Of a DNA stretch of 33,225 bases, positions 10,282-21,162 are shown in pieces. The position numbers and the translations under genes are program-made. The DNA is from Bacteroidota bacterium (GTDB lineage: Bacteria; Bacteroidota; Bacteroidia; Chitinophagales; UBA10324). The notes under the pieces are model-generated. The model had not been told where the DNA came from. It made no database searches and saw only the letters and a program-made list of their open reading frames with translations. The DNA is taken from positions 1 to 33,225 of the forward strand of contig BJGO01000003.1 of the NCBI GenBank assembly GCA_014190535.1, given 5' to 3'. Position 1 is the first letter of the stretch. The number at the start of each line of letters is the position of its first letter.

Positions 10282-10298
10282 GGTTACGCTCTTCTAAA

Positions 10299-10329
10299 TA
10301 AAAAGCCACAGTTTTTACTGTGGCTTTTT
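10299..10329 (+). terminator. Rho-independent terminator after the Hc1-like gene
   Basis: AAAAAGCCACAGT-TTT-TACTGTGGCTTTTT hairpin plus T tract. Confidence 0.85.
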
Positions 10330-10435
10330 GTTTAATGGCTATATCAGCTTTTCTACATTAACGATCTAAAAAAAATTGTGTGCACTTATACCAGTCACGC
10401 GTTGGACATTGGTAAAGTAGTAGTTGTCAAAAAAA

Positions 10436-12700
10436 TTACGCCAGCTCTCTGCGTATGATATTCAGAGCGGCACCGGCTTTAAACCATTCGATCTGATTTT
10501 CATTGTAGGTATGATTTACTTTTATTTCCTCACTACTGCCATCGCGGTGATTTAGTATGATGGTGAGTGGAGTACCGGGAGCAAATGCAGTTATTCCGAT
10601 GATATCCAGAATGTCATCTTCTTGAATTTTTTCATAATCGTTTTTATCGGCAAAGGTCAACGCCAGCATACCTTGTTTCTTTAAATTGGTTTCGTGTATA
10701 CGGGCAAAAGACTTAACCAGTATGGCACGAACACCCAGATGACGTGGTTCCATTGCGGCATGTTCGCGGCTCGAACCTTCGCCATAGTTTTCATCACCCA
10801 CTACGATACTGCCAATACCTGCGGCTTTGTAAGCTCGCTGTACCTTGGGCACTTCGTCATAGCTGCCGTTCAACTGATTTTTAACGGCATTAATTTTTCC
10901 ATTGAAATAGTTTGTAGCGCCAATCAACAGATTGTTAGAAATATTATCGAGGTGTCCACGGAATTTTAACCACGGTCCGGCCATTGAAATATGGTCAGTA
11001 GTGCATTTCCCTTTTGCTTTAATGAGCAGTCGTAAACCTTTCAGGTCAGTGCCTTCCCAGGCTTTGAATGGTTCTAATAGTTGTAAGCGATTAGAATCGG
11101 GTGATACCTGAACTTGTACAAGACTGCCATCGGCGGCAGGGGCCTGATAGCCTGCGTCTTCAACAGCAAAACCCTTTTGTGGAAGTTCGTCTCCGCTCGG
11201 CGGGTCTAGTTTTACTTTCTCGCCCCGCTCATTCGTCAGATAATCGGTCAATGGATTAAAGGTAAGATCACCGGCTATGGCCAATGCAGTAACTATCTCC
11301 GGAGAGGCCACAAACGCATAGGTATTCGGATTGCCGTCGTTGCGCGACTGGAAGTTACGATTGAACGAGTGTATGATGGTGTTTTTTTCTTTTTTATCAG
11401 CTCCCATGCGGTTCCACATACCAATACAAGGTCCGCAGGCATTGGCAAAAACCTTAGCCCCGATCTGGTCAAAGGCTTTAATGAAGCCATCCCGGTCTAT
11501 GGTATATCGTATCTGTTCGGAACCCGGAGTTATGGTAAATTCCGCTTTTGTCTTTAATCCTTTTTCAGCAACCTGTCTGGCCAGCGATACCGCACGGGAG
11601 ATATCTTCATAAGAGGAATTGGTGCAGGATCCAATCAAGCCCACTTCAATTTTTGAAGGCCAACCGTTTTTTGCGGCGGTCTCTTTCATTTGAGAAATCG
11701 GGGTGGCTAAATCCGGAGTGAACGGACCATTAATCTGAGGCTCCAGTTCAGATAAATCGATTTCATAAACTTCATCAAAATATTTTTCTGGTTGAGCATA
11801 TACCTCCGCATCGCCGGTTAAGTGTTCCTTAACCTGATCAGCCAGGGCCGCTACATCCGCTCTGCCTGTGGCTCTGAGGTATCGTGCCATCGACTCATCG
11901 TAACCGAAGGTAGAAGTAGTGGCACCAATTTCGGCACCCATATTACAAATGGTACCCTTACCTGTACAGCTTAATGCAAGCGCACCCTCGCCGAAATATT
12001 CCACAATGGCTCCGGTGCCCCCTTTAACCGTTAGCATTCCGGCCACTTTATTGATTACGTCTTTGGCCGATGTCCAACCGGATAAGGTGCCGGTTAGTTT
12101 GATGCCAATCAGTTTTGGCCACTTTAATTCCCAGGGTAAACCGGCCATAACATCGCAGGCGTCGGCACCGCCAACACCAATGGCAATCATACCCAGGCCA
12201 CCGGCATTTACTGTATGTGAGTCGGTACCGATCATCATACCGCCGGGGAAAGCATAGTTTTCCAATACAATCTGATGGATGATACCTGCTCCGGGTTTCC
12301 AAAATCCAATGCCATATTTGTTGGATACGGAGGCTAAAAAGTTGAAAACCTCACTGCTATCGCTGAGTGCATGATTCAAATCGGCTTTGGAGCCATCTTT
12401 AGCTACGATGAGGTGGTCGCAATGAACCGTGGACGGAACAGCCACCTTAGGTCGTCCGGCCTGCATAAATTGTAGGAGCGCCATTTGTGCCGTTGCATCC
12501 TGCATAGCCACGCGGTCGGGGGCAAAGTCTACATAATCTTTACCACGGCTGAATGCATTCACCGCCTGTTGTGTATGTAAATGAGCGTACAGAATCTTTT
12601 CTGCCAGTGTGAGTGGTTTGTTAGCCGTTTTACGGGCTGTCTCTATTTTGGAAGGTAATTCAGCGTATACCTTCTTGATCATTTCAATATCGTATGCCAT
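10436..12700 (-). CDS. Aconitate hydratase
   Basis: [48 protein letters not shown] and [21 protein letters not shown] are aconitase signatures. The ORF extends to 12745, but [16 protein letters not shown] (ATG ending at 12700) looks like the natural N-terminus. Confidence 0.95.
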   Translation of the reverse strand: MAYDIEMIKKVYAELPSKIETARKTANKPLTLAEKILYAHLHTQQAVNAFSRGKDYVDFAPDRVAMQDATAQMALLQFMQAGRPKVAVPSTVHCDHLIVAKDGSKADLNHALSDSSEVFNFLASVSNKYGIGFWKPGAGIIHQIVLENYAFPGGMMIGTDSHTVNAGGLGMIAIGVGGADACDVMAGLPWELKWPKLIGIKLTGTLSGWTSAKDVINKVAGMLTVKGGTGAIVEYFGEGALALSCTGKGTICNMGAEIGATTSTFGYDESMARYLRATGRADVAALADQVKEHLTGDAEVYAQPEKYFDEVYEIDLSELEPQINGPFTPDLATPISQMKETAAKNGWPSKIEVGLIGSCTNSSYEDISRAVSLARQVAEKGLKTKAEFTITPGSEQIRYTIDRDGFIKAFDQIGAKVFANACGPCIGMWNRMGADKKEKNTIIHSFNRNFQSRNDGNPNTYAFVASPEIVTALAIAGDLTFNPLTDYLTNERGEKVKLDPPSGDELPQKGFAVEDAGYQAPAADGSLVQVQVSPDSNRLQLLEPFKAWEGTDLKGLRLLIKAKGKCTTDHISMAGPWLKFRGHLDNISNNLLIGATNYFNGKINAVKNQLNGSYDEVPKVQRAYKAAGIGSIVVGDENYGEGSSREHAAMEPRHLGVRAILVKSFARIHETNLKKQGMLALTFADKNDYEKIQEDDILDIIGITAFAPGTPLTIILNHRDGSSEEIKVNHTYNENQIEWFKAGAALNIIRRELA

Positions 12701-12910
12701 AGCTTGATTTGTTTTTTCTTGATGTGCCGCGAAATTAATAAACATTCAATCCCGATTATACTGGAGTAGGAACATTAAAACGTGTTCATTGTTCATCAGA
12801 TTTGGTTACAAAAAAATGATGGTATTACATAAAGGAGGCTTGCATAAAAGGAATGACTTCTTGCTTTTTTATTAGATATATAAATGAGCCGATTGTTAAA
12901 AAAGTAAATT

Positions 12911-12924
12911 GTCGCCTAGGCGAC
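12911..12924. repeat. Perfect 14-bp palindrome GTCGCCTAGGCGAC, possible regulatory site
   Basis: Self-complementary, in the divergent intergenic region between aconitase and the haloperoxidase gene. Confidence 0.4.
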
Positions 12925-13001
12925 TAACGACTATTATTGTGTGGTTAACTAATAAACAAGTTAAATCATCGAAACATTAAATGTGCTCATCCGTTAGAGC
13001 C

Positions 13002-13009
13002 TACTTTTG
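13002..13009 (+). promoter_or_regulatory. Putative -7 element TACTTTTG for the haloperoxidase gene
   Basis: Matches TAnnTTTG, 25 nt upstream of the ATG. Confidence 0.4.
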
Positions 13010-13034
13010 TAACACTTAATCCAAACCCTTTTAT

Positions 13035-14405
13035 ATGAAACTAAAATCGTACACAACAAAAGTCCTTACGGCCGCACTGGTTGTTTTGGCGCTGGTTCAA
13101 ACAGCCTGTAAAAAAGAAAGCCTGATGAACCAGGAAGACATGTTATCTCCGGATCCTGAGCGTAAATTCGCTAAGGCTTGGACCAACGAGGTTCCGGTAG
13201 CCTGGTACAGCTTTCAATTGAAGCTCGTTCCTGCAACTTCCGGCTTTACGCCCCCTATCGCCGCACGTGCATTCAGCTACACAGGCGTGGCATTGTATGA
13301 GTCTATCAAACAATCTACTCCTAACTACACCAGTCTGATTGGTCAGCTTTCTGACTTGAACGCCTTACCACAGTCTGATCCAACGCTTACTTACAATTGG
13401 CCTATCGTTGCCAATACGGCTATGGCGCAAATGACCCGCTCATTATTTGCCAATGCCAGCGCAACCAATCTTGCTAAAATTGATTCAATCGAGTTATCTT
13501 GGAATAACTACTATACCACAACTTTTAATTTATCACCGGCTTTAGTAAATCGTTCTAAGAATCATGGCTTGACTGTTGCCAATGCCGTATTCCAATGGTC
13601 AACTACCGATGGCGGTCATCAGGCATACGCTGCGGTGTTCCCTTCATCTTATGTTCCACCGGTTGGTGGCGGTGCATGGGTGCCAACACCTCCGGCGTTC
13701 CAGGCAATTCCAATGTTACCTTACTGGGGCTCTAACCGCTTAATGGTCCCTGCAAATGGTTCACCAAGTGTTGCTCCTCCCGCACCTCCCGCCTATTCAA
13801 CAGACCCTAACAGTGATTTTTATGCTGAAGCGTTACTGGTTAAAAACACGGTTTCGAACATCACTTCGGAGCAAAGCACGATTGCTTTATTCTGGGCTGA
13901 TGGTGGCGGTACCTTTACTCCTCCAGGCCATATGATTGCCATCGCATTAAAAGAAATCCAGAACAAAAATTACAGACTGGATCGTGCTACTAAATTATTG
14001 TGTCAGGTAGGTCTTGGTTTATATGATGCTTCTATCGTATGCTGGAAAGCTAAATACGATCATAACTTGATGCGTCCTGTTACTTATATCAAAGCCAATA
14101 TCGACCCAAGTTGGAACACTTTGTTTGCAACACCACCGTTCCCTGCATACACTTCAGGTCACTCTACGTTCTCCTCTTCAGCGGCTGTAGTATTAACATC
14201 AACTTTTGGTGCTAACTACTCGTTCGTTGACGATTCAGAAGTGCCTAACGGTTTTGCTCCTCGTGCATTCCCTAACTTCACTGCCGCGGCTAACGAAGCA
14301 AAAATGTCGCGCCTGTATGGTGGTATTCACTATACATTCGATAATGAAGAAGGATTTAACTGCGGAACAGCTGTTGGAAACAATGTGATTAACCTGAATT
14401 GGTAA
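13035..14405 (+). CDS. Vanadium-dependent haloperoxidase / PAP2-superfamily lipoprotein
   Basis: Lipobox-like N-terminus (ALVQTACKKES). Complete vanadate/phosphate-binding triad KYDHNLMRP (K-x6-RP), FPAYTSGH, SRLYGGIH (SR-x5-H). Confidence 0.9.
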   Translation: MKLKSYTTKVLTAALVVLALVQTACKKESLMNQEDMLSPDPERKFAKAWTNEVPVAWYSFQLKLVPATSGFTPPIAARAFSYTGVALYESIKQSTPNYTSLIGQLSDLNALPQSDPTLTYNWPIVANTAMAQMTRSLFANASATNLAKIDSIELSWNNYYTTTFNLSPALVNRSKNHGLTVANAVFQWSTTDGGHQAYAAVFPSSYVPPVGGGAWVPTPPAFQAIPMLPYWGSNRLMVPANGSPSVAPPAPPAYSTDPNSDFYAEALLVKNTVSNITSEQSTIALFWADGGGTFTPPGHMIAIALKEIQNKNYRLDRATKLLCQVGLGLYDASIVCWKAKYDHNLMRPVTYIKANIDPSWNTLFATPPFPAYTSGHSTFSSSAAVVLTSTFGANYSFVDDSEVPNGFAPRAFPNFTAAANEAKMSRLYGGIHYTFDNEEGFNCGTAVGNNVINLNW

Positions 14406-14428
14406 TCAGCGTATAAAAAAATTAAGCG

Positions 14429-14453
14429 AAAGGCGGAGTTATTCCGCCTTTTT
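14429..14453. terminator. Terminator hairpin between the haloperoxidase gene and queG, overlapping the queG 3' end
   Basis: AAAGGCGG-agttatt-CCGCCTTTTT. The queG stop codon (TTA at 14439-14441) lies in the loop. Confidence 0.75.
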
Positions 14454-15395
14454 GCTTTTATAGAACTGTATATTTTTCTTCATCCCTTGCAGGGTAGCCC
14501 GTTTGAGTGGCGACTCCTTATAAAGTGTGTTAAATACATCTTCAGTCATATCCTCCCAATCCGTTACTGTAAGATGCATCAGCTGTTCGTTAATTAAAAA
14601 ATGAGGCTCTTGATGTGGCTCGGAGAAACGATTCCAGGGGCAAACATCCTGACAAATATCACAACCAAAAATCCAACCCTCACTCATACCATTAAAGGTG
14701 TCCGGTATGTGTTTGCGTAGTTCAATAGTCAGATAGGAAATGCATCGCGAGGCATCGAGTACCTTGCCGGGTAAAATGGCCTCGGTTGGGCACGCGTCGA
14801 TGCAACGGGTGCAAGTGCCGCAATAATCCTTAATCGGTATATCATAGTCGAGGTCCAGGTCGATAATCAACTCGGCCAGAAAAAAAAAGGAGCCCTGTTG
14901 CCGGGTAATCAGATTAGTATTTTTTCCTATCCAACCTAATCCACTTCTTGCGGCCCAGCTTTTTTCGAGTACCGGTGCAGAGTCAACAAATACCCGTCCG
15001 CTTACTTGTCCGATTTCTTCCTCGATGCGATGTAAAAATGCATATAGTTTTTCCTTAATCACAATGTGATAATCCTTGCCGTAGGCATATTTGGAGATAT
15101 GCGGCATCTCACCATTCTGAATCCGATCGGGGTAATAATTGTATAACAAACTGATTACAGATCGTGCTCCGGGTACCAGTAATCTGGGATCTACACGTAA
15201 ATCAAAATGGTTTTCCAAGTAACGCATCTCGCCATGATAATCTGATTGCAGAAAGGACTCCAGTCGTCGGGCATCGTCATCTAATTTTTGTGCTTTGGCA
15301 ATTCCGCAAGCCGTGAAGCCAAGATCAGCCGCAATCTTTTTAATGATGCCTGTATGTGTTCCTGTTATAGTCAATGGCGCTACGAAAATGGTCAA
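14439..15395 (-). CDS. queG: Epoxyqueuosine reductase
   Basis: Two 4Fe-4S motifs, CGTCTRCIDACPTEAIL and CDICQDVCPWN; RSGLGWIGKNTNLI motif; overall QueG organisation. Confidence 0.95.
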   Translation of the reverse strand: MTIFVAPLTITGTHTGIIKKIAADLGFTACGIAKAQKLDDDARRLESFLQSDYHGEMRYLENHFDLRVDPRLLVPGARSVISLLYNYYPDRIQNGEMPHISKYAYGKDYHIVIKEKLYAFLHRIEEEIGQVSGRVFVDSAPVLEKSWAARSGLGWIGKNTNLITRQQGSFFFLAELIIDLDLDYDIPIKDYCGTCTRCIDACPTEAILPGKVLDASRCISYLTIELRKHIPDTFNGMSEGWIFGCDICQDVCPWNRFSEPHQEPHFLINEQLMHLTVTDWEDMTEDVFNTLYKESPLKRATLQGMKKNIQFYKSKKAE

Positions 15396-15495
15396 TTAGT
15401 CCTGAAAAATAGAATTAATGCGACAGAATTGCCGAATAATAAGACCATTGATTGCTTGGCAATAGCTTTGATGTTATCCGATACAAACCGAAGAA

Positions 15496-18108
15496 ATGAA
15501 TCTGAATAAATTCACCATAAAAGCACAGGAAGCTGTACAGCAGGCGCAACAACTCGCCTTTGATGAAAAGAATCCTGCCATTGAACCCGTGCATATCCTT
15601 AAGGCCTTGCTGAGCACCGACGAGGATGTGATCCCCTATTTATTAAAAAAATCTCAGGCTAACTTATCATTGATACAAAGCCGGATGAACGATCTGATTA
15701 AGCGATTGCCGCGAACTGAGGGCGGCGATATTTATTTATCTAACAGCGCCTCGCAGGCTTTGATGCGGGCACAGAGCAGTATTCGTGATTTTAAAGATGA
15801 ATTTGTATCCGTAGAACACATCTTGTTGGGCTTATTAAATGGCAAGGATGATACAGCTCGATTGCTTAAAGATGCCGGACTCAGCGAGGGTACGTTAAAA
15901 CAGGCCATACTGGAACTGCGCAAAGGAAGTACCATAGATAGTCAGAGCGCAGATACGACCTTTAATGCCTTAAATAAATATGCCATCAATCTGAATGAGC
16001 GGGCCGAAAGCGGCAAGCTCGATCCGGTTATTGGTCGTGACGAAGAGATCCGGAGAGTCTTACACATACTCACCCGCCGCACGAAGAACAATCCAATTTT
16101 AGTTGGGGAGCCGGGTGTGGGAAAAACAGCCATTGCTGAAGGAATTGCACACCGCATAGTCAGTGGTGACGTTCCGGAAAATCTGAAAACAAAAATTATT
16201 TACACACTCGACATGGGCGCTCTGATGGCAGGAGCAAAGTACCGGGGTGAATTTGAGGAGCGATTGAAGGCTACGATCAAAGAGGTGACACAATCGGATG
16301 GTAAAATCATTTTATTTATTGATGAAATACACACACTGATAGGTGCCGGTGCTTCGGAGGGAGCTATGGATGCGGCCAATATATTAAAGCCTGCGCTGGC
16401 TCGTGGTGAATTGCGCACGATTGGCGCCACAACACTTAATGAGTATCAGAAATATTTTGAAAAAGACAAGGCGCTCGAACGTCGTTTCCAAAAAGTAACG
16501 ATTGATGAACCGGATACCGACTCTGCCATATCCATACTTCGTGGTTTGAAAGAGCGTTATGAAAGTCATCATAAGGTGCGTATCAAGGATGAAGCGATTC
16601 TGGCGGCTGTGGAGTTATCGCAACGCTATATCAGTGATCGTTTTTTACCGGATAAAGCGATAGATCTGGTTGATGAGGCCGCGGCCAAATTGCGACTCGA
16701 AATGGATTCATTGCCTGAGGAACTGGATGAATTGGAGCGTAAAATCCGTCAGTTGGAAATCGAGCGAGAGGCAATTAAACGCGAGAACGACGATAAGAAA
16801 GTAGCCGAACTATCGAAAGAGATTGCGGAGCGCATTACCGAGCGCGATGCGTTCAAGGCTCAATGGAAATCGGAGAAGGAGCAGGTTGACTGCGTTCAGG
16901 AAATAAAACAACAAATTGAACAACTGAAATTACAGGCGGAACAGGCTGAGCGAAGCGGCGACTACGGTAAAGTAGCGGAGATTCGTTACGGAAAAATAAA
17001 AGATGCCGAAGATCAGTTAGCTACGATTGAAGCCGCACTTAAGAGCAAAGACGACAGTAAGCGTATCATGAAAGAAGAAGTGGAAGCTGAGGACATTGCC
17101 GAGATTGTGGCCAAGTGGACTGGTATACCGGTAAGTAGGATGTTGCAGAGTGAACGTGAAAAACTGTTGCATCTTGAGGAGGAATTGCATAAGCGTGTTG
17201 TTGGTCAGGATGAAGCGGTTGTTGCTGTAGCCGATGCCATCAGGCGGAGCAGAGCCGGCCTGCAGGATGCCCGCAAGCCTATTGGCTCGTTCATCTTTTT
17301 GGGCACAACCGGTGTAGGTAAAACGGAGCTGGCCAAAGCATTGGCCCAGGTGTTATTCAATGATGATAGTGCGATGACACGTATCGATATGAGTGAATAT
17401 CAGGAGCGCCACGCTGTGTCTCGATTGGTAGGTGCGCCTCCCGGCTATGTGGGTTATGATGAGGGCGGACAACTGACTGAGGCCGTTCGCAGAAAACCAT
17501 ACAGTGTTATTTTACTGGATGAAATTGAAAAAGCGCACCCCGATGTTTTCAACATACTACTACAGGTGCTCGATGATGGACGCCTGACGGATAATAAAGG
17601 TCGTGTTGTCAATTTCAAAAATACGATCATCATTATGACATCCAATATGGGCTCAGCCATCATTCAGGAGAATTTCGAAAAAATCAATTCCAAAAATAAA
17701 TGGTCGGTGATGGAGACCACAAGACTTGAGGTTATTGAGTTATTGAAAAAAAGTATGCGTCCGGAATTTCTGAACCGAATTGACGAAATGATTATGTTCA
17801 CTCCGTTAATGAAAGAGGAGATCGCCGGCATTGTTTCGATACAGCTGGAGCAGTTGAAGCAATTGTTAGCCGATAATTCGATACAGCTTGAGTATACTGA
17901 GGCCCTGGTTTCGCATCTGGCAGAGGAAGGTTTTGATCCACAATACGGAGCAAGGCCATTGAAGCGTTATATTCAAAAAGAAATAGTCAATGTATTATCA
18001 AAGAAAATTCTTTCGGGCGAAATACAAACGGATAAAGTATTATTGCTAGATGTCGATACATCAGGAATGATTGTATTTAATAACACAAAACGTGAACCGG
18101 TACACTAA
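15496..18108 (+). CDS. clpB: ATP-dependent chaperone ClpB
   Basis: Clp N domain; two Walker A motifs ([16 protein letters not shown]); middle coiled coil; [37 protein letters not shown]. Confidence 0.98.
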   Translation: MNLNKFTIKAQEAVQQAQQLAFDEKNPAIEPVHILKALLSTDEDVIPYLLKKSQANLSLIQSRMNDLIKRLPRTEGGDIYLSNSASQALMRAQSSIRDFKDEFVSVEHILLGLLNGKDDTARLLKDAGLSEGTLKQAILELRKGSTIDSQSADTTFNALNKYAINLNERAESGKLDPVIGRDEEIRRVLHILTRRTKNNPILVGEPGVGKTAIAEGIAHRIVSGDVPENLKTKIIYTLDMGALMAGAKYRGEFEERLKATIKEVTQSDGKIILFIDEIHTLIGAGASEGAMDAANILKPALARGELRTIGATTLNEYQKYFEKDKALERRFQKVTIDEPDTDSAISILRGLKERYESHHKVRIKDEAILAAVELSQRYISDRFLPDKAIDLVDEAAAKLRLEMDSLPEELDELERKIRQLEIEREAIKRENDDKKVAELSKEIAERITERDAFKAQWKSEKEQVDCVQEIKQQIEQLKLQAEQAERSGDYGKVAEIRYGKIKDAEDQLATIEAALKSKDDSKRIMKEEVEAEDIAEIVAKWTGIPVSRMLQSEREKLLHLEEELHKRVVGQDEAVVAVADAIRRSRAGLQDARKPIGSFIFLGTTGVGKTELAKALAQVLFNDDSAMTRIDMSEYQERHAVSRLVGAPPGYVGYDEGGQLTEAVRRKPYSVILLDEIEKAHPDVFNILLQVLDDGRLTDNKGRVVNFKNTIIIMTSNMGSAIIQENFEKINSKNKWSVMETTRLEVIELLKKSMRPEFLNRIDEMIMFTPLMKEEIAGIVSIQLEQLKQLLADNSIQLEYTEALVSHLAEEGFDPQYGARPLKRYIQKEIVNVLSKKILSGEIQTDKVLLLDVDTSGMIVFNNTKREPVH

Positions 18109-18117
18109 AAATATATT

Positions 18118-20553
18118 ATGGAAGATTTAAAGGATCTCATATTCTCAGGCGGATTGGATGAAGATCAGGAGTTTGGTCCCTTGATGACGATTGAGGAAGA
18201 AAATGCAAATAAAAAATTAGAATACCCTGAGGAGATACCCGTATTGCCCCTACGCAACACCGTGCTCTTTCCGGGTGTCGTAATTCCTATAACAGTAGGA
18301 CGCGATAAATCGATTAAGGCCGTTAAGGATGCCCATGCAAAAGACAAACTGATAGGCGTAACGGCGCAGTTGGATGTACATATCGAAGAGCCCAAATTCG
18401 ACGAATTACATCGCATTGGTACTATAGCCAAAATACTGCGACTCATTAAAATGCCCGATGGCAGTACCACGGTGATCATACAGGGTAAAACGCGCTTCAA
18501 GATTACCGACAAGGTTGCTGAAGAGCCATATTTCCGTGCCCGCATTGTATCCCTAGTGGATATTATGCCCGATGATACGGATAAGGAGTACAACGCGCTC
18601 ATCTCTACTATCAGAGATATGGCCACCAATGCCATTAATCTGTCTCCTAATATTCCATCAGAGGCAACGATCGTGTTAAAAAATATTGAGTCGAATACCT
18701 TTCTGCTGAATTTCATTTCCAATAATCTGCAGATTGATTTAAAACTGAAGCAGAGTATCCTGGAAGAGCCTAATTTAAAAGCACGTGCGGAGATGGTACT
18801 CAAGCATCTGCAGAACGAGATTCATATGCTCGAGCTTAAAAATCAAATTCAGAATAAGGTACGAACCGATATTGACAAACAGCAACGCGATTACTTTCTT
18901 CATCAGCAGATGAAGACCATACAGGAGGAATTGGGTGGTGAACCCAATGCCCTACTGATTAAAAATCTTCGTGAGCAGGCAGAGAAGAAGAAATGGAGCA
19001 AGGATACTTCCGAGCACTTTGAACGGGAGTTGGCCAAGCTGGAACGTATGAATCCGGCGGCGGCGGAATATGGTGTGCTTTTAAATTATCTCGAACTGCT
19101 GTTGAATCTGCCCTGGAATGAAATTACTCAGGACCGATTCGATATTAAACGCGCCAAGAAAATACTCGACGAAGAACATTACGGTATGGATAAAATAAAG
19201 GATCGCATCCTGGAATATCTTGCCGTGTTGAAATTAAAAGGTGATTTGAAGTCACCTATACTTTGTTTTGTTGGCCCTCCTGGCGTTGGTAAAACTTCAC
19301 TTGGCAAGTCGATAGCCAAAGCACTCAACCGTAATTATGTGCGTATGGCATTGGGCGGATTGCACGATGAAGCTGAAATTCGCGGGCACCGGAGAACATA
19401 CATTGGTGCTATGCCCGGCCGTATTATTCAGTCGCTGAAGAAAGCCAAATCTTCGAATCCGGTTTTTGTGCTGGACGAGATCGATAAAGTTGGAAACGAC
19501 TTCAGGGGAGATCCGTCTTCAGCCTTACTCGAAGTACTCGACCCGGAGCAAAACAGTAATTTTAATGATAACTATGTAGAGCTTGAATATGATTTATCCA
19601 AAGTGATGTTTATTGCCACGGCCAACTCGCTGTCGACCATACAGCCGGCATTGCGTGACCGTATGGAAATCATTGAGTTGAGCGGTTACTCGGTAGAAGA
19701 AAAAATACAGATTGCAAAACGTCATCTTGTTCCAAAAGAGATGGAGGCTCACGGTATTAAGCCCAAGATGATGAGCATTACCGAGAGCGGATTGATGAAG
19801 ATGATTGAGGATTATACCCGAGAGAGTGGGGTCCGCGACTTATCACGAAAAATTGCATCGGTGATGCGTTATGTGGCAAAGGCATACACCCTGGGTGAGT
19901 CCAAATCGTTTAAAGTGGATGATCAGCTTGTGTTAAAAATTTTGGGTGCCCGCCGATTCGATAAGGATATTTACACCGAAGCAAACCCGCCGGGTGTTGC
20001 TGTTGGATTAGCGTGGACGAGTGTTGGAGGAGAAATTCTATTTATCGAGTCATCGGTTCATCAGGGTAAGGGAGGTTTAAAGCTTACCGGCAACCTGGGT
20101 GATGTAATGAAAGAGTCGGCATCTACGGCATTAACCTACCTAAAAACCAATGCTTCGGATTATCATATCAAACCAGATGACTTCGAAAAAAACGACGTAC
20201 ACATCCACGTGCCTGAAGGGGCTATACCTAAAGATGGTCCATCAGCAGGTGTTACCATGCTAACATCACTGGCATCAGTATTTACCGGCAAGAAGGTAAA
20301 GCCTTATCTGGCTATGACCGGAGAAATTACCCTTCGTGGAAAGGTGCTTCCGGTAGGAGGTATTAAGGAGAAAATCCTTGCGGCTAAACGTGCCGGCATG
20401 AAAGAAATTCTGTTGTGTTATCTGAATCAGAAAGATGTTCAGGAAATACAGCCGGAGTTTATTCGTGGTCTGAAATTTCATTATGTGCATACCATGAATG
20501 AAGTGCTGGAGTTTGCACTGCAATCCGGTAAAAAAGGCAAATCGAAGAAGTAA
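18118..20553 (+). CDS. lon: ATP-dependent protease Lon
   Basis: LON N domain ([19 protein letters not shown]), Walker [10 protein letters not shown], catalytic [11 protein letters not shown]. Confidence 0.98.
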   Translation: MEDLKDLIFSGGLDEDQEFGPLMTIEEENANKKLEYPEEIPVLPLRNTVLFPGVVIPITVGRDKSIKAVKDAHAKDKLIGVTAQLDVHIEEPKFDELHRIGTIAKILRLIKMPDGSTTVIIQGKTRFKITDKVAEEPYFRARIVSLVDIMPDDTDKEYNALISTIRDMATNAINLSPNIPSEATIVLKNIESNTFLLNFISNNLQIDLKLKQSILEEPNLKARAEMVLKHLQNEIHMLELKNQIQNKVRTDIDKQQRDYFLHQQMKTIQEELGGEPNALLIKNLREQAEKKKWSKDTSEHFERELAKLERMNPAAAEYGVLLNYLELLLNLPWNEITQDRFDIKRAKKILDEEHYGMDKIKDRILEYLAVLKLKGDLKSPILCFVGPPGVGKTSLGKSIAKALNRNYVRMALGGLHDEAEIRGHRRTYIGAMPGRIIQSLKKAKSSNPVFVLDEIDKVGNDFRGDPSSALLEVLDPEQNSNFNDNYVELEYDLSKVMFIATANSLSTIQPALRDRMEIIELSGYSVEEKIQIAKRHLVPKEMEAHGIKPKMMSITESGLMKMIEDYTRESGVRDLSRKIASVMRYVAKAYTLGESKSFKVDDQLVLKILGARRFDKDIYTEANPPGVAVGLAWTSVGGEILFIESSVHQGKGGLKLTGNLGDVMKESASTALTYLKTNASDYHIKPDDFEKNDVHIHVPEGAIPKDGPSAGVTMLTSLASVFTGKKVKPYLAMTGEITLRGKVLPVGGIKEKILAAKRAGMKEILLCYLNQKDVQEIQPEFIRGLKFHYVHTMNEVLEFALQSGKKGKSKK

Positions 20554-21024
20554 TCAGTAAATGCGTTTCTTGCGCACCATCATGTAGTACGAGGGCTCAA
20601 TAGCTTCTGTTTTTCCCTGCAGGTTCAAGATAATACTCACCGTGCCACTCCGCTGATTTGCGCTCAGTGGGAGCAGGGTTATCTTGGCATTGTATTCCTT
20701 GATCAGTTCGCCGGGGTCGCTCTGAATAAAGGGCGATGCATCACTTTCATAATAACACTCTGCCTTTAAACCACCTGTTGAAGAATCGCAGATGGCGGCA
20801 AACATGTAATCGTATAACGAGTCAATAACGAAATATAATCGGAGCGGCTGATTCAAATAACTATATATCATTTTTGTTTCTACCTGTTCGTAGCCCGAAC
20901 GTTGCAGATTAAAATCGTAATTCAGATAAGCCGTTTCGGTATTCGGAGATGGAATTTCAGTTGGCTGTTGTGCAGAAGTATGTATAATAAAAAAGCAGAG
21001 TATGAGCGTAATACAGGTTTTCAT
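20554..21024 (-). CDS. Secreted hypothetical protein, 156 aa
   Basis: Signal peptide MKTCITLILCFFIIHTSAQQ. Convergent with lon, with zero intergenic bases. Confidence 0.7.
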   Translation of the reverse strand: MKTCITLILCFFIIHTSAQQPTEIPSPNTETAYLNYDFNLQRSGYEQVETKMIYSYLNQPLRLYFVIDSLYDYMFAAICDSSTGGLKAECYYESDASPFIQSDPGELIKEYNAKITLLPLSANQRSGTVSIILNLQGKTEAIEPSYYMMVRKKRIY

Positions 21025-21162
21025 GGAGTCGGTATTTGATGGCTAAAATTAATGTTTTCCTCAACGACTGCAAGTACTTTTTTGCCTACAATTAACGATT
21101 TGTATCGGGTAAATCAACAAGATTGATGAATAAGCCACGTACATAAACTTAACTTTGCGGCT

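Noticed and set aside
10124-10309. 61-aa minus-strand ORF after valS
   Set aside because: Overlaps the Hc1-like plus-strand gene and runs into the terminator hairpin. The plus-strand reading is better supported.
18165-18803. 212-aa ORF antisense to lon
   Set aside because: Lies wholly within the strongly supported lon frame. Low-complexity Ser/Ile-rich translation with no recognisable domain.
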